Below, piece after piece: positions 18,650-27,888 of a DNA stretch of 64,000 nt. The stretch comes from Streptomyces sp. XD-27. GTDB taxonomy: Bacteria; Actinomycetota; Actinomycetes; Streptomycetales; Streptomycetaceae. Position numbers and translations under genes: made by a program. A model generated the notes under the pieces. It was given only the letters and a program-made list of their open reading frames with translations. It was not told the DNA's origin and did not search any database. Position 1 is the stretch's first letter. Each line of letters begins with the position of its first letter. Location of the stretch: the NCBI RefSeq assembly GCF_030553055.1, contig NZ_CP130713.1:3162001-3226000 (forward strand). The letters are read 5' to 3'.

Positions 18650-20107
18650 ATGGACATGGCCGCCACAGCACCGTCCGGCACATCGGCCCCGGACGCGCCG
18701 GCGGAGCCGGCGTCCTCCCGTCTGCGTGACCGGGCGGCCGCGCTGCGCCGACCAGGGGCGGACCCGTACTGGCTGGCCGCCGTGCTCTTCGCCGCGTACG
18801 CCGCGCTGTCGGTCTCCCGGCACCGCCGCATGGAGGCCATGTCCTGGGACCTGGGCATCTTCGAGCAGGCGATACGCGCCTACTCGCGCTTCCAGGCCCC
18901 GATCGCCGACCTCAAGGGGCCCGGCGCGAACATACTCGGCGACCACTTCAGCCCCGTCACGGCGCTGCTCGGCCCGCTCTACCGGATCTTCCCCGGGCCG
19001 ATCACCCTGCTCGTCGCCCAGGCCGCCCTGTTCGCCCTCTCCGCCGTCCCCGTCACCCGGGCCGCCGCCCACCTCCTCGGGCGCGGCCGGGGACTGCTGA
19101 TCGGCATCGCGTACGGGCTGTCCTGGGGCGTCCAGCGCGCCGTCGACTTCGACTTCCACGAGATCTGCTTCGCCGTCCCGCTGCTGGCGTTCGCCCTCGA
19201 AGCGGTCGTCCGGGAACGCTGGTACGCGGCGATGCTGTGGGCCGCCCCGCTGGTCTTCGTCAAGGAGGACATGGGCGCCACGGTGGCCGCCATCGGCGCC
19301 GTCATACTGATCCGCACCTGGCGGCGGCGCGAGACCCGGGTGCCACTGGCGGCCATCGCGCTGACCGCCTTCGGGCTGATCGCCTCGGCGCTGGCGCTCG
19401 GCCTGGTCATCCCCGGCTTCAACGGCGACGGCGACTACGCCTACTGGCAGAAGGTCGACGGCGCCGACTCCGACGGCACCATCCCGTTCGACACCGCGCT
19501 GCGCACCCTGGCCTGGATCCTGCTGCCCACCACCGGGCTGCTCGCGCTGCGCTCCCCACTGCTGCTGGCCGCCGTGCCGACCATCGGCTGGCGCTTCGTC
19601 TCGCACGAGGAGTTCTACTGGGGCACCGACTGGCACTACAACGCCGTGCTGATGCCCGTCGTCTTCCTCGCCCTCGTCGACGCCCTGCACCGCTCCCGCA
19701 GCAGCCGCCGCGGTTGGCTGCGCTCCTACAGCGGCCAGCTCCCCACCGCCGTGGCCGCCGCGGCCCTCGCCCTGACCAGCTCGCTTCCGCTGTACTCGCT
19801 GACGGTGCCGGACACGTACCGCAAGCCCGCCCGCGTCGCCGCCGCCGAACGGCTGCTGGCACGGATCCCCGACGGGGCGACGGTCGAGGCGAACGTGGGG
19901 CCGATAAGCCGGCTCACCAGCCGCACGCGGGTGTTCTGGGTCGGCGACACCCGGGGAGTGGTGCCGCACTACATCGCGTTGCAGGAAGACGGCCCGCGGA
20001 CCGCGCGCCACATGATCGACTACGCGCGCCAGCTCCACCCCGACGCGGACTACCGCTTCGTCGGCACCGCCGGGAACGTGTACGTCCTCGAACTGACCAC
20101 GGACTGA
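18650..20107 (+). CDS. DUF2079 family integral membrane protein
   Basis: A 485-residue polytopic membrane protein with roughly nine to eleven hydrophobic segments. The family signature follows the first segment: SRHRRMEAMSWDLGIFEQAI and LKGPGANILGDHFSPVTALL. Later markers are FDFHEICFAVPLLAFALEAV, LVFVKEDMGATVAAIGAVIL, and a periplasmic C-terminal part with GDTRGVVPHYIALQEDGPRT. DUF2079 proteins resemble polyprenol-phosphate-dependent GT-C glycosyltransferases; the Asp/His pairs in outer loops fit that idea, but no reaction is known. GAGGA lies before the ATG. It ends just before a hairpin shared with the convergent protease gene. Confidence 0.82.
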   Translation: MDMAATAPSGTSAPDAPAEPASSRLRDRAAALRRPGADPYWLAAVLFAAYAALSVSRHRRMEAMSWDLGIFEQAIRAYSRFQAPIADLKGPGANILGDHFSPVTALLGPLYRIFPGPITLLVAQAALFALSAVPVTRAAAHLLGRGRGLLIGIAYGLSWGVQRAVDFDFHEICFAVPLLAFALEAVVRERWYAAMLWAAPLVFVKEDMGATVAAIGAVILIRTWRRRETRVPLAAIALTAFGLIASALALGLVIPGFNGDGDYAYWQKVDGADSDGTIPFDTALRTLAWILLPTTGLLALRSPLLLAAVPTIGWRFVSHEEFYWGTDWHYNAVLMPVVFLALVDALHRSRSSRRGWLRSYSGQLPTAVAAAALALTSSLPLYSLTVPDTYRKPARVAAAERLLARIPDGATVEANVGPISRLTSRTRVFWVGDTRGVVPHYIALQEDGPRTARHMIDYARQLHPDADYRFVGTAGNVYVLELTTD

Positions 20108-20116
20108 CGGGCTGAG

Positions 20117-20148
20117 GCGGGGGCCCGCCCACCGGAGCAGGCCCCCGC
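20117..20148. terminator. Terminator between DUF2079 gene and subtilase
   Basis: Nine-base arms GCGGGGGCC and GGCCCCCGC enclose a 14-base loop in the short gap between the two convergent genes. Confidence 0.6.
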
Positions 20149-20154
20149 ACCGGC

Positions 20155-23100
20155 CTACGTGGCGAGGTAGGCGCGGAGGATCGCCTGGCTCACCGTGTTG
20201 CCCTGCTTGTCCACCGCCTTCGCCTTGAACGAGACGCTCTTGCCCGCGGCCGGGTTCTTCACCGTCACCTTGCCGCCGGTGACGGTCAGCTTCTTCCAGT
20301 GCGCGCCGTCGTCATAGCTGACGTGGACGGTCAGCGACTTCAGGTTGCGGCCCGCGGCCGCGCCCCGCACGGCGACCGGGACGGCGACCGTCGCGCCCGC
20401 CTTGGCCGTGCTGTCGGCGGCCAGCCGCGGGGTGAAGCGGACCACCGAGGCGGGCAGCCCGGTCCTGCCCGCGACCCGCTGGGAGGAGAACGTCCAGGCG
20501 GCGGTGACCTTGGTGGACACCTTGGCGGTCTTGGTGCCGCGGGTGACCGACGTGGTGAGCCGGTAGTCGGCGCGGCCCGCCGGCACCGTGAACACGGCGC
20601 CGCCGCTCAGCGGATCGTCGCTGGTGCCCACCTTCTCACCGTCGCGGTACAGCGTGGTGACCGCCTTGTCGTACGCGGACCAGCCGTCGTGCCCGCTGCC
20701 GTCGGCGAACAGCGGCAGCTCGCCGCTGATCTCGTTCCCCTCGCGGAAGACGCCCTGGCCCGAGCCGAGCGCGGGCCCGAACACGCCGACGTTGAACCGC
20801 AGGGCGTACGCGCTGCCGGGCCGGTAGGCCCGCTCCCTGACCGTGTACGTGGAGTCGGTCTCGCCCTGCGTCCCGACCTGGTCGAAGGAGAGGCGCCACG
20901 TCACGCCGCCGCCGTTGACGAAGAGCCTGCTGGTGTGCGGCAGCTTGCGCTCGAAGGAGACGGCCGCGCCGCCGCCGCTGCCGGTCTCCGGGTACGCCGC
21001 CAGGTAGCCGGTCTTGCCGGGGGCCGGCGCGCCCAGCTCCGCGGTGACCTCGGCCAGGTCGCGGCTCTTCGCGTGCCGGACGAAGCCCGTGGCCAGCCTG
21101 GTGACCTTGCCACCGTACGCCAGGTGGTACTCGGGCCCGTTGCCGCGCTTGAAGCTGTTCGTCACCTGCTGGGTCAGCTCGCCGGGGGCGGACGCCGGCC
21201 CGAGGTGGGCGGTGCGGAAGTTCTTGTACGAGTCCAGCCACCAGCCGTATCCGGTGGTGTCGCCCCCGGTGCGGACGGTCATGTCGATGGTGGCGAACTC
21301 CGAGGTGGCCCGGGCGTCGGGCACGGTGATCTCGACGGGCTTGGCGGTGCGCGCGTCGACCGTCACCGTCGTGTTCCTGGTGAGGTCGAGCCTGGGCTGG
21401 TTGATCCAGTCCGCGCCCTTGAACTCCTCGCCGCCGGAGACCAGCACGGAGCCGCTGAGGACGTACCGCCCCTTGGGGATCCGGACCTTCGCCGCCCCGG
21501 TGGTCCCGTCGAACGTCTCGTACCGGCCCTCGGCGAGGCCGCTGACGCCCTGGACCGTGCTCTGGAAGAACTTCGCGGGCCTGCCGTCGCGCCCCAGGTG
21601 CCGGAGGGTCAGGTCGTACGACTCGACCTCGCGCTCCACCGCGGCGGCCGTGCGGACGGACTGCCCGCCGCCGGTCGCCGTGACGTACGCGCTGTACGCG
21701 CCGTCCAGGGCGCCGCCGAGCCGGGTGTCGGTGGTGACGGACGTGGCCGCGGTGCCGTTCGCCGGGACCGTGAGCCGCTTGTCCTTGAGGGTGAAGAAGC
21801 CGCCGGGCGCGGGCTTTCCGTCCGGTCCGGTGGCGGTGACGGCCAGGTCGAGAGTGACCGGCTCGTTCCCGAGGTTGCGGTACGTCAGCTCCTTGGACAC
21901 CGGCTTGTCGTCGGCGTGCGGCCACGCCTGCGTGCCGAAGGAGAGCGAGACCTGGTCGGCGACGACCGACTGCTTGATCGCCGTGCGCAGGTCGATCCGG
22001 CCCGAGCCCTGCTGGAAGGCGCTGTAGCCCTTGCCGGGGGTCGTCGAGCCGGTCAGCGCGGCCTTGATCCGGTCGCCGGGCCAGTCGGGGTGCTGCTGGG
22101 CGAGGAGGGCGGCGGCGCCCGCGGTGTGCGGGGCGGCCATGGAGGTGCCGGAGATGGCCACATAGCCGTCGGCGACCGGGGTGCCCTCACCCGCGATGAC
22201 GCTGCCGGGCGCGGCCGCGGCGCCGATGTCCACGCCGGGCGCGGTCACGTCGGGCTTGACCGCGCCGTCGCCGACGCGCGGGCCGGTGCTGGAGAAGTCG
22301 GCGAGCTTGTCCTTCTTGTCGACCGCGCCGACGGTGAGCGCCGCCCGCGCGCTGCCGGGCGAGCCGATCGTGCCCGCGCCGGGGCCGTCGTTGCCCGCCG
22401 AGATGACGAACAGGGTGCCGGTCCGGGCCGAGAGCGTGTCGACCGCGGCCTCCAGCGGGTCGTCGCCGGGGCTGTCGGGGCCGCCGAGGCTGAGGTTGAC
22501 GACGTCGGCCTTCTCGGCCGCCGCCCACTCCATGCCCGCGAGGATGCCGGAGTCGCCGCCGGAGCCGCTGTCGTCCAGGACCTTGCCGTCGAGGATCTTC
22601 GCGCCGGGCGCGACGCCCTTGTACTTCCCGCCGGACTTCGCTCCCGTACCGGCGGCGATGGAGGCGACGTGGGTGCCGTGGCCGAAGCGGTCCTTGGCGT
22701 CGGCGGCGTCGGAGAAGTTCTTCTCGGCGATCTCCTGGCGGGCCAGGTCCGGGTGGGTCTGGTCGACGCCGGTGTCCAGGACGGCGATCTTGACGCCCTT
22801 GCCGTCGTACCCGGCCCGCCATGCCTCCGGCGCCCCGATCTGCGGCACGCTCTTGTCCAGATCGGCCGTGCGAATGCCGTCCAGCCACACCGCGGCGATG
22901 CCGGACGCGGCCGTACGGAACGGGCCGCCGCCGCCCGTCGGCCCGTCGGTGAGCGCGTCCCAGGCCGCGGCGGCGTCCTGGCGCGGGGTGGTGACCGCGT
23001 CGGCGTTCAGCGTGCGGAACGTACGGCGCACCTCGGTGCCCCCGGCGGCGCGCAGCGCGGACCTGGCGGCGGGCCGGTCGCCCTGGTACGTGACGATCAG

Positions 23101-23496
23101 CCGCAGCCCGTCGCGCTGCCGCGCGAGGTAGTCGGGCCGGGTGAGTGTGGTGAGGTCGAACAGCCGCTGGTCGAGGCGGCCCTGGCTGACGAGCCGCTGG
23201 GCGTCGAGGGGCACCGCGTAGGTGTGCCCGTCGGCCTTCCGGATCTGGATGGGGATGTCTTCGCGTCCCTCGGCCCGCTTCAGGGCGGTGGGGCGGCCCG
23301 CGGTGTCGACCGCGATCCGGTCGCCCGTCAGGAGGGTGACCCACTGTGCGGCGGCGCCCCGCGTGCCGTCGGCGGCCGGGGCGCCGCCCCGGTCCTGGGC
23401 CGCCGCTGCCGGCGCGGTGGTCAGTCCCGCCGTCATCGCTGTGGCCGCGGCCGCGGCCACGGTGGCGACCCATAACGCCTGTGCTGTTTTACGCAA
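20155..23496 (-). CDS. Secreted subtilisin-like serine protease (S8 family), 1113 aa
   Basis: A large exported protease. The signal peptide MRKTAQALWVATVAAAAATA is followed by an inhibitor-like propeptide (residues about 45-225). The S8 catalytic domain holds Asp241 (KIAVLDTGVDQTHPDL), His273 (FGHGTHVASIAAGTG), the oxyanion Asn (VISAGNDGPGAG) and Ser452 (ISGTSMAAPHTAGAAAL). About 600 further residues form beta-rich modules, ending in an Ig-like region (TVHVSYDDGAHWKKLTVTGG). This is the long Streptomyces subtilase type presumed to degrade extracellular protein. It is transcribed alone. It lies in the interval where two conserved chromosomal blocks meet. Confidence 0.92.
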   Translation of the reverse strand: MRKTAQALWVATVAAAAATAMTAGLTTAPAAAAQDRGGAPAADGTRGAAAQWVTLLTGDRIAVDTAGRPTALKRAEGREDIPIQIRKADGHTYAVPLDAQRLVSQGRLDQRLFDLTTLTRPDYLARQRDGLRLIVTYQGDRPAARSALRAAGGTEVRRTFRTLNADAVTTPRQDAAAAWDALTDGPTGGGGPFRTAASGIAAVWLDGIRTADLDKSVPQIGAPEAWRAGYDGKGVKIAVLDTGVDQTHPDLARQEIAEKNFSDAADAKDRFGHGTHVASIAAGTGAKSGGKYKGVAPGAKILDGKVLDDSGSGGDSGILAGMEWAAAEKADVVNLSLGGPDSPGDDPLEAAVDTLSARTGTLFVISAGNDGPGAGTIGSPGSARAALTVGAVDKKDKLADFSSTGPRVGDGAVKPDVTAPGVDIGAAAAPGSVIAGEGTPVADGYVAISGTSMAAPHTAGAAALLAQQHPDWPGDRIKAALTGSTTPGKGYSAFQQGSGRIDLRTAIKQSVVADQVSLSFGTQAWPHADDKPVSKELTYRNLGNEPVTLDLAVTATGPDGKPAPGGFFTLKDKRLTVPANGTAATSVTTDTRLGGALDGAYSAYVTATGGGQSVRTAAAVEREVESYDLTLRHLGRDGRPAKFFQSTVQGVSGLAEGRYETFDGTTGAAKVRIPKGRYVLSGSVLVSGGEEFKGADWINQPRLDLTRNTTVTVDARTAKPVEITVPDARATSEFATIDMTVRTGGDTTGYGWWLDSYKNFRTAHLGPASAPGELTQQVTNSFKRGNGPEYHLAYGGKVTRLATGFVRHAKSRDLAEVTAELGAPAPGKTGYLAAYPETGSGGGAAVSFERKLPHTSRLFVNGGGVTWRLSFDQVGTQGETDSTYTVRERAYRPGSAYALRFNVGVFGPALGSGQGVFREGNEISGELPLFADGSGHDGWSAYDKAVTTLYRDGEKVGTSDDPLSGGAVFTVPAGRADYRLTTSVTRGTKTAKVSTKVTAAWTFSSQRVAGRTGLPASVVRFTPRLAADSTAKAGATVAVPVAVRGAAAGRNLKSLTVHVSYDDGAHWKKLTVTGGKVTVKNPAAGKSVSFKAKAVDKQGNTVSQAILRAYLAT

Positions 23497-23745
23497 CTTC
23501 CCCCCAAGTGAGGACAGTTCACGAAAGGGGCTGCCATCAGCCCCCGCATGCGGAGTATGCAGGGGGTGGTGCGGGCGTTCAACGGGGCGTCGAGAAGGGC
23601 CGGTTGGGGCGGGAGAGGAAACGCGCCGAGGGACTGGTCGGGGCGGAGGGGGAAACGCGCCGGGCGGCGGTCGGCTGCTTCTTCGCTGCCGACCGCCGCC
23701 CGGCGGTGAGGGGTGCGGAGGTGCTGGGGTCTGCTCCGCGCGGGG

Positions 23746-25005
23746 TCAGGAGCCGGTCGCGCTCCCCGCGACCCACTGGCTCCAGCTCATGTTCCAGCCG
23801 TTGAGGCCGTTCTCGGGCTTGATGGTCGCGTCGTCGGAGTTCTTCACCCAGACCACGTCACCGATCTGCGAGTTGTTGAAGAACCAGGCGCCGTCCTGGT
23901 TCGCGTCGCCCGCGCCCTTGGCGTCGTTCAGGCCCACGCAGCCGTGGCTGGTGTTGACCGACCCGAAGATCGAGTCGGCACCCCAGTAGTTGCCGTGGAT
24001 GAAGGTGCCCGAGGTGGACAGCCGCATGGCGTGCGGCACGTCCTTGATGTCGTACTCGCCCTTGCCGTCCTTGCCGGTGAAGCCGACGGTCGAGCCGTCC
24101 ATCCGGGTCTCCTTGAACTTCTCGGAGATCACCATCTGGCCGTTGTACGTCGGGTTCTCCGCGCTGCCCGCGGAGATCGGGATGGTCTTGATGGTCTTGC
24201 CGTCGCGGACGACCGTCATGGTCTTGGTCTTGACGTCGACCGTGCTGACCTGCGAGTGGCCTATCTTGAAGGTGACCGTCTTCTCCTGGACGCCCGTGAC
24301 GCCGTTGGACGCCTCGACGCCGTCCAGGTCCAGCTTCAGCGTGACGGTGGAGCCGGCCTTCCAGAACTCCTGCGGCCGGAAGTCCAGGCGGGTCGGGCTG
24401 AACCAGTGGCCGACGACCTGCTGGTTGCTGCTGGAGCTGACGGTGATGTGCGACTGCACGTCCTTCTTGTTGGTCACCGCCTTGTCGAAGTTGATCGACA
24501 CGGGCATGCCGACGCCGACCGTGGCGCCGTCCTCCGGCGTGAAGTTCCCGATGAAGCTGTTGGCCGGGGAGACCGTGGTGAAGGACGAGTGCTCGGTGGC
24601 CTTGCGGCCCTCGGCGTCCTTCGCCACAGCGGTGATCTTGTACTGGGTGGAGCGCTCCAGCTGACCGGCCGGCTTCCAGCTGGTGCCGTCGGCGGACATG
24701 GAGCCGTTGACCACGGCGCCGGTGGCGGCGGTCATGGTGACGTCGGTGAGCTTGCCGCCACTGACGGTGACCTTCGCGTCGTTGTTGATGCCGGCGTTGG
24801 TGGCGCCGTTCTTCGGCGTGATCTTTATTCGGGCGTCCGAGGCGTCCTTGGCCGCCGCCTCGTCGACCTGGGACGACTTGTCCTTGCCGGTGCCCTTGCC
24901 GCCACCGTCGCCCTTGTCGTCCCCGCCACACGCCGCGAGGGTCAGCACGCCACTGAGCAGGGCGGCCACGGCCACCATGCCCTTACGGCGCTTACCGTCC
25001 GTCAT
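23746..25005 (-). CDS. L,D-transpeptidase with Ig-like domains (lipoprotein)
   Basis: A 419-residue cell-wall cross-linking enzyme making 3-3 (mDAP-mDAP or LL-DAP type) links. The lipoprotein signal ends LTLAAC. Two Ig-like domains (about residues 45-255) precede the YkuD catalytic domain with the signature HGNYW ... SHGCVGLNDAKGAGD and the nucleophile Cys356. A C-terminal extension with Trp/Asn (GLNGWNMSWSQWVAG) is typical of actinobacterial LdtMt2-type enzymes. The ATG at 25005 has GGAGAG nearby; longer starts lack support. I recall an equivalent gene just beyond hutH in S. coelicolor, and the same neighbourhood is kept here. Confidence 0.92.
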   Translation of the reverse strand: MTDGKRRKGMVAVAALLSGVLTLAACGGDDKGDGGGKGTGKDKSSQVDEAAAKDASDARIKITPKNGATNAGINNDAKVTVSGGKLTDVTMTAATGAVVNGSMSADGTSWKPAGQLERSTQYKITAVAKDAEGRKATEHSSFTTVSPANSFIGNFTPEDGATVGVGMPVSINFDKAVTNKKDVQSHITVSSSSNQQVVGHWFSPTRLDFRPQEFWKAGSTVTLKLDLDGVEASNGVTGVQEKTVTFKIGHSQVSTVDVKTKTMTVVRDGKTIKTIPISAGSAENPTYNGQMVISEKFKETRMDGSTVGFTGKDGKGEYDIKDVPHAMRLSTSGTFIHGNYWGADSIFGSVNTSHGCVGLNDAKGAGDANQDGAWFFNNSQIGDVVWVKNSDDATIKPENGLNGWNMSWSQWVAGSATGS

Positions 25006-25285
25006 CACTGGTCTCTCCATTGCTGCTGGACCCCAAAAACCCCGAACCGGCGCACTCTTCGTACAAGCACTCCGGCCGTCCATGAAGAACGCCCGCGTAT
25101 TCGGGACGGTTCCCCGATCAGTAAAACTGTGGGCGACGCCACTTAGCAAAAGCACCGGTCAGACGCGGCGCCCGACGGGCGCGCGAGGCGGCGCGCGCCC
25201 GTCGCGCGGCACGCCGGCAGGCAGCCGATCGGACCAGCCGAACAGCCGACCCATCGGACGATCGGACGCGTCGGCCATGCCCCGG

Positions 25286-25341
25286 ACGGCTCAGACGTCG
25301 TCGTCCATGCCTCAACGACTCAGAGGTCGTCATCCATGTCC
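25286..25341. repeat. Short tandem duplication at the end of a small gene
   Basis: The segment CTCAGACGTCGTCGTCCATG (25290-25309) is repeated with two changes as CTCAGAGGTCGTCATCCATG (25319-25338), a period of 29 bases. The second copy encodes the acidic C-terminus and stop of the 103-residue gene on the minus strand. The other copy is downstream, non-coding debris. The rest of the 25006-25319 gap shows no supported feature. Confidence 0.6.
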
Positions 25342-25631
25342 CAGTCGTCCGCGTCCGGATCGTAGGCCACCCCCTCACTCGTCCACGACGCCTTCGCCAG
25401 CTCGACCCCCGGCACCCCCTCGACCAGGCTGACCGGATCGATGAGATGCGCCAGGGCCTCCGCCTCGTCGTCACGTACCGCGTCCCGCGCGTAACCGCGC
25501 TCCTCGTCGGGCATGAAGTCGTCACCGTCGATGTGGTCGATGGCGGCCCGTGTCAGCGCGCCGGAGTCGGAGACCTCCAGCATGAGGTCGACCCGGATCC
25601 GGACATACCGTGATGTTTGCGTAGTGCTCAT
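25320..25631 (-). CDS. Small acidic protein of unknown function
   Basis: A 103-residue protein (MSTTQTSRYVRIRVDLMLEV ... WDMDDDL), strongly acidic toward its C-terminus and without membrane segment or signal. The N-terminal strand-rich part (YVRIRVDLMLEVSDSGALTR) and the even codon usage support a real gene. I do not recognise the family. It is divergent from a small secreted protein gene, about 110 bases away. Confidence 0.65.
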   Translation of the reverse strand: MSTTQTSRYVRIRVDLMLEVSDSGALTRAAIDHIDGDDFMPDEERGYARDAVRDDEAEALAHLIDPVSLVEGVPGVELAKASWTSEGVAYDPDADDWDMDDDL

Positions 25632-25740
25632 GCAACGGAGCGTAAGGCGGTGGGGGTCTCGCTTCCGCGCGACCCGCAGTTGTCACTACGATCGGACGCA
25701 CGAGGCCAATTCGCCGCAGCCTCAAGGGGGATGCATTCCG

Positions 25741-26043
25741 TTGACCGCACGCCGACCGCTGCTGACCGCCGCTGCCGCCGGCTCGATGCTGTGCGCCCTG
25801 TGGTTCGTACCGTCCGCGAACGCGACCGCCGAGCGGGACGCGCGGCCCCCGGCCGGTCAGACCCAGGTCGAGGCCCAGGCACCTGCTGAGACCTCGGACG
25901 AGCTGAACCTGGCCGACTCCGGCAGCATCGACGTCACCCCGTACCTCTTCGGCGGCACGGCGTTCCTGGGACTCGGCGTGGCCATGGTGGCCGCTTCCGT
26001 GCGCCGGTCGCGCACGGAAGCGTACGGGGGCCGCGCGCTGTAG
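25741..26043 (+). CDS. Small secreted, membrane-anchored protein
   Basis: About 100 residues if translation starts at the TTG at 25741, which follows AAGGGGG at suitable spacing. No better start is in frame. The product has an N-terminal signal peptide (TARRPLLTAAAAGSMLCALW), a 45-residue polar stretch rich in Ala, Gln and Glu, and a C-terminal transmembrane helix (YLFGGTAFLGLGVAMVAASV) followed by an Arg-rich tail (RRSRTEAYGG). This is the outline of surface-anchored proteins, but no LPxTG motif is present. Function unknown. Confidence 0.6.
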   Translation: MTARRPLLTAAAAGSMLCALWFVPSANATAERDARPPAGQTQVEAQAPAETSDELNLADSGSIDVTPYLFGGTAFLGLGVAMVAASVRRSRTEAYGGRAL

Positions 26044-26102
26044 CCGCGCCCGCGACGGCGGAGGGGGTCCGGGCTGCCCGGTGCCCCCACCGCACCGCGG
26101 GG

Positions 26103-27647
26103 TCAGGCGAGCGGACCGGTGACCGTCTCCGCCGCCGCGACCAGCCCTCCGGAGCGCACGAACGCGTCCGCCGCCGCCAGATCCGGCGCCAGGTAGCGGT
26201 CCCCGCCCGGCCCCTCGACGCCCGCGGCACGCACCGCGGCGAGCACCGCCCGGGTGGCGGGCGCGGGCGTGAGCCCCGTACGCAGCTCGACCGCGCGGGT
26301 CGCGGCGACCAGCTCGACGGCGATGACCCGGGTCAGGTTGTCCACCGCGGTACGCAGCTTGCGGGCGGCCGACCAGCCCATGGAGACGTGGTCCTCCTGC
26401 ATGGCGGAGGACGGGATCGAGTCCACCGAGGCGGGCACGGCGAGCCGCTTCAACTCGCTGACCAGCGCGGCCTGCGTGTACTGCGCGATCATCAGCCCGG
26501 AGTCGACGCCCGCGTCGGCGGCGAGGAACGGCGGCAGGCCGTGCGAGCGGTTCTTGTCCAGCAGCCGGTCGGTGCGGCGCTCGGCGATGGAGGCGAGGTC
26601 GGCGGCGGCGATGGCGAGGAAGTCCAGCGCGTAGGCGACCGGGGCGCCGTGGAAGTTCCCGTTGGACTCCACGCGGCCGTCGGGGAGGACCACCGGGTTG
26701 TCGACGGCGGCGGCCAGCTCGCGGTCGGCGACCAGGCGGGCGTGCGCGAGGGTGTCCCGGCCCGCGCCCGCGACCTGCGGGGCGCAGCGGATGGAGTACG
26801 CGTCCTGGACCCGCGGCGCGTCGTCCTGGTGGTGCCCGGTGAGCCCGGAGTCCGCCAGCACCCGCAGCATGTTGTCGGCGCTGGCGGCCTGGCCGGGGTG
26901 CGGCCGGATGGCGTGCAGCTCGGGCGCGAGGACCTTGTCCGTGCCGAGCAGGGCCTCCAGGGACAGCGCGGCGGTGATGTCGGCGCTGGTGAACAGCCGC
27001 GCCAGGTCGGCGCAGGCCATGACCAGCATGCCGAGCATGCCGTCGGTGCCGTTGAGCAGCGCCAGCCCTTCCTTCTCGCGCAGCTCCACGGGTGCGATCC
27101 CGTGCTCGGCGAGCAGCTCGGCGGCGGGCCGTACGACGCCGTCGGGGCCCTCCGCGTCGCCCTCCCCCAGCAGCGCGAGGGCGCAGTGGGACAGCGGGGC
27201 GAGGTCGCCGGAGCAGCCGAGCGAACCGTACTCGTGGACGACCGGGGTGATCCCGGCGTTGAGCAGCGCGGCCATGGTCTCGACCACGACGGGCCGCACA
27301 CCGGTCCGCCCGGAGGCGAGCGTCTTGAGCCGCAGGAACATCAGCGCCCGCACCACCTCGCGCTCCACGCGCGGCCCCATCCCGGCCGCGTGCGACCGCA
27401 CGATGTTGCGCTGGAGCTGCGCGCGCAGGTCGGGGCTGATGTGCCGGACGGCGAGCGCGCCGAAGCCCGTGGAGACGCCGTAGACCGGGTCGGGCTTGGC
27501 GGCCAGGTCGTCGATGACCTGCCGCGCCGCGGCGACGGCGGCGAGGGCCTCCGTGGCCGGCTCGACGCGGGCGGCGCCGCGCGCGACGGCGATGACATCG
27601 TCGGCGGTCGTCCCGGACGACCCCACCACCACAGTGTGCATATCCAT
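26103..27647 (-). CDS. hutH: Histidine ammonia-lyase
   Basis: A 514-residue enzyme that deaminates L-histidine to urocanate, the first step of histidine use. The MIO prosthetic group forms from the internal tripeptide in HEYGSLGCSGDLAPLSHCAL (Cys145-Ser146-Gly147). Streptomyces enzymes carry Cys instead of the usual Ala here. Other conserved segments are YGVSTGFGALA with the catalytic Tyr, NIVRSHAAGMGP, QDAYSIRCAPQV, ESNGNFHGAPVAYALDFLA and SSAMQEDHVSMGWSAARKL. The ATG at 27647 appears to be the 5' end or very near the 5' end of the transcript. The other hut genes are not adjacent, as is usual in Streptomyces. Confidence 0.97.
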   Translation of the reverse strand: MDMHTVVVGSSGTTADDVIAVARGAARVEPATEALAAVAAARQVIDDLAAKPDPVYGVSTGFGALAVRHISPDLRAQLQRNIVRSHAAGMGPRVEREVVRALMFLRLKTLASGRTGVRPVVVETMAALLNAGITPVVHEYGSLGCSGDLAPLSHCALALLGEGDAEGPDGVVRPAAELLAEHGIAPVELREKEGLALLNGTDGMLGMLVMACADLARLFTSADITAALSLEALLGTDKVLAPELHAIRPHPGQAASADNMLRVLADSGLTGHHQDDAPRVQDAYSIRCAPQVAGAGRDTLAHARLVADRELAAAVDNPVVLPDGRVESNGNFHGAPVAYALDFLAIAAADLASIAERRTDRLLDKNRSHGLPPFLAADAGVDSGLMIAQYTQAALVSELKRLAVPASVDSIPSSAMQEDHVSMGWSAARKLRTAVDNLTRVIAVELVAATRAVELRTGLTPAPATRAVLAAVRAAGVEGPGGDRYLAPDLAAADAFVRSGGLVAAAETVTGPLA

Positions 27648-27671
27648 ATTCAGGCACCCTAGAGACTGAAT
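27648..27671 (-). promoter_or_regulatory. hutH promoter with flanking inverted repeat
   Basis: On the minus strand TAGGGT (27661-27656) suits a -10 box about eight bases before the hutH ATG, implying a leaderless or nearly leaderless mRNA. Perfect arms ATTCAG and CTGAAT (27648-27653 and 27666-27671) enclose it, ideally placed for a repressor. The assignment to a histidine-utilisation regulator is a guess from position. Confidence 0.4.
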
Positions 27672-27888
27672 CGCGACCTGTCACCACCCGAGTCCGGCTG
27701 TTTGCCGAGGCCGTCGGGGTGCGGGGGGGCCGGCGGCGGCCCCCGCCGGGACGGGGGTGGGGGCCCGGCCGGGGCGGACAGAGGGCCCGACCCGGCGAGG
27801 CCGGCGTTCCCGGCTCGGGCCCGGGCGGGGCCGGCACCTGGCCCGGGGTCCGGGGCGCGGCCCCGGCGAGACGAACGGCGGCACGGCG

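Noticed and set aside
20299..23475. Plus-strand open frame of 1058 codons opposite the subtilase
   Set aside because: It mirrors a protein with intact S8 motifs on the minus strand; its own translation is Arg/Gly/Val-rich with no recognisable domain. Long antisense frames are expected at this GC content.
26103..27647. hutH catalytic defect because of Cys in place of Ala in the MIO triad
   Set aside because: Cys-Ser-Gly at this place is what I recall for Streptomyces histidine ammonia-lyases, so it is normal for the genus.
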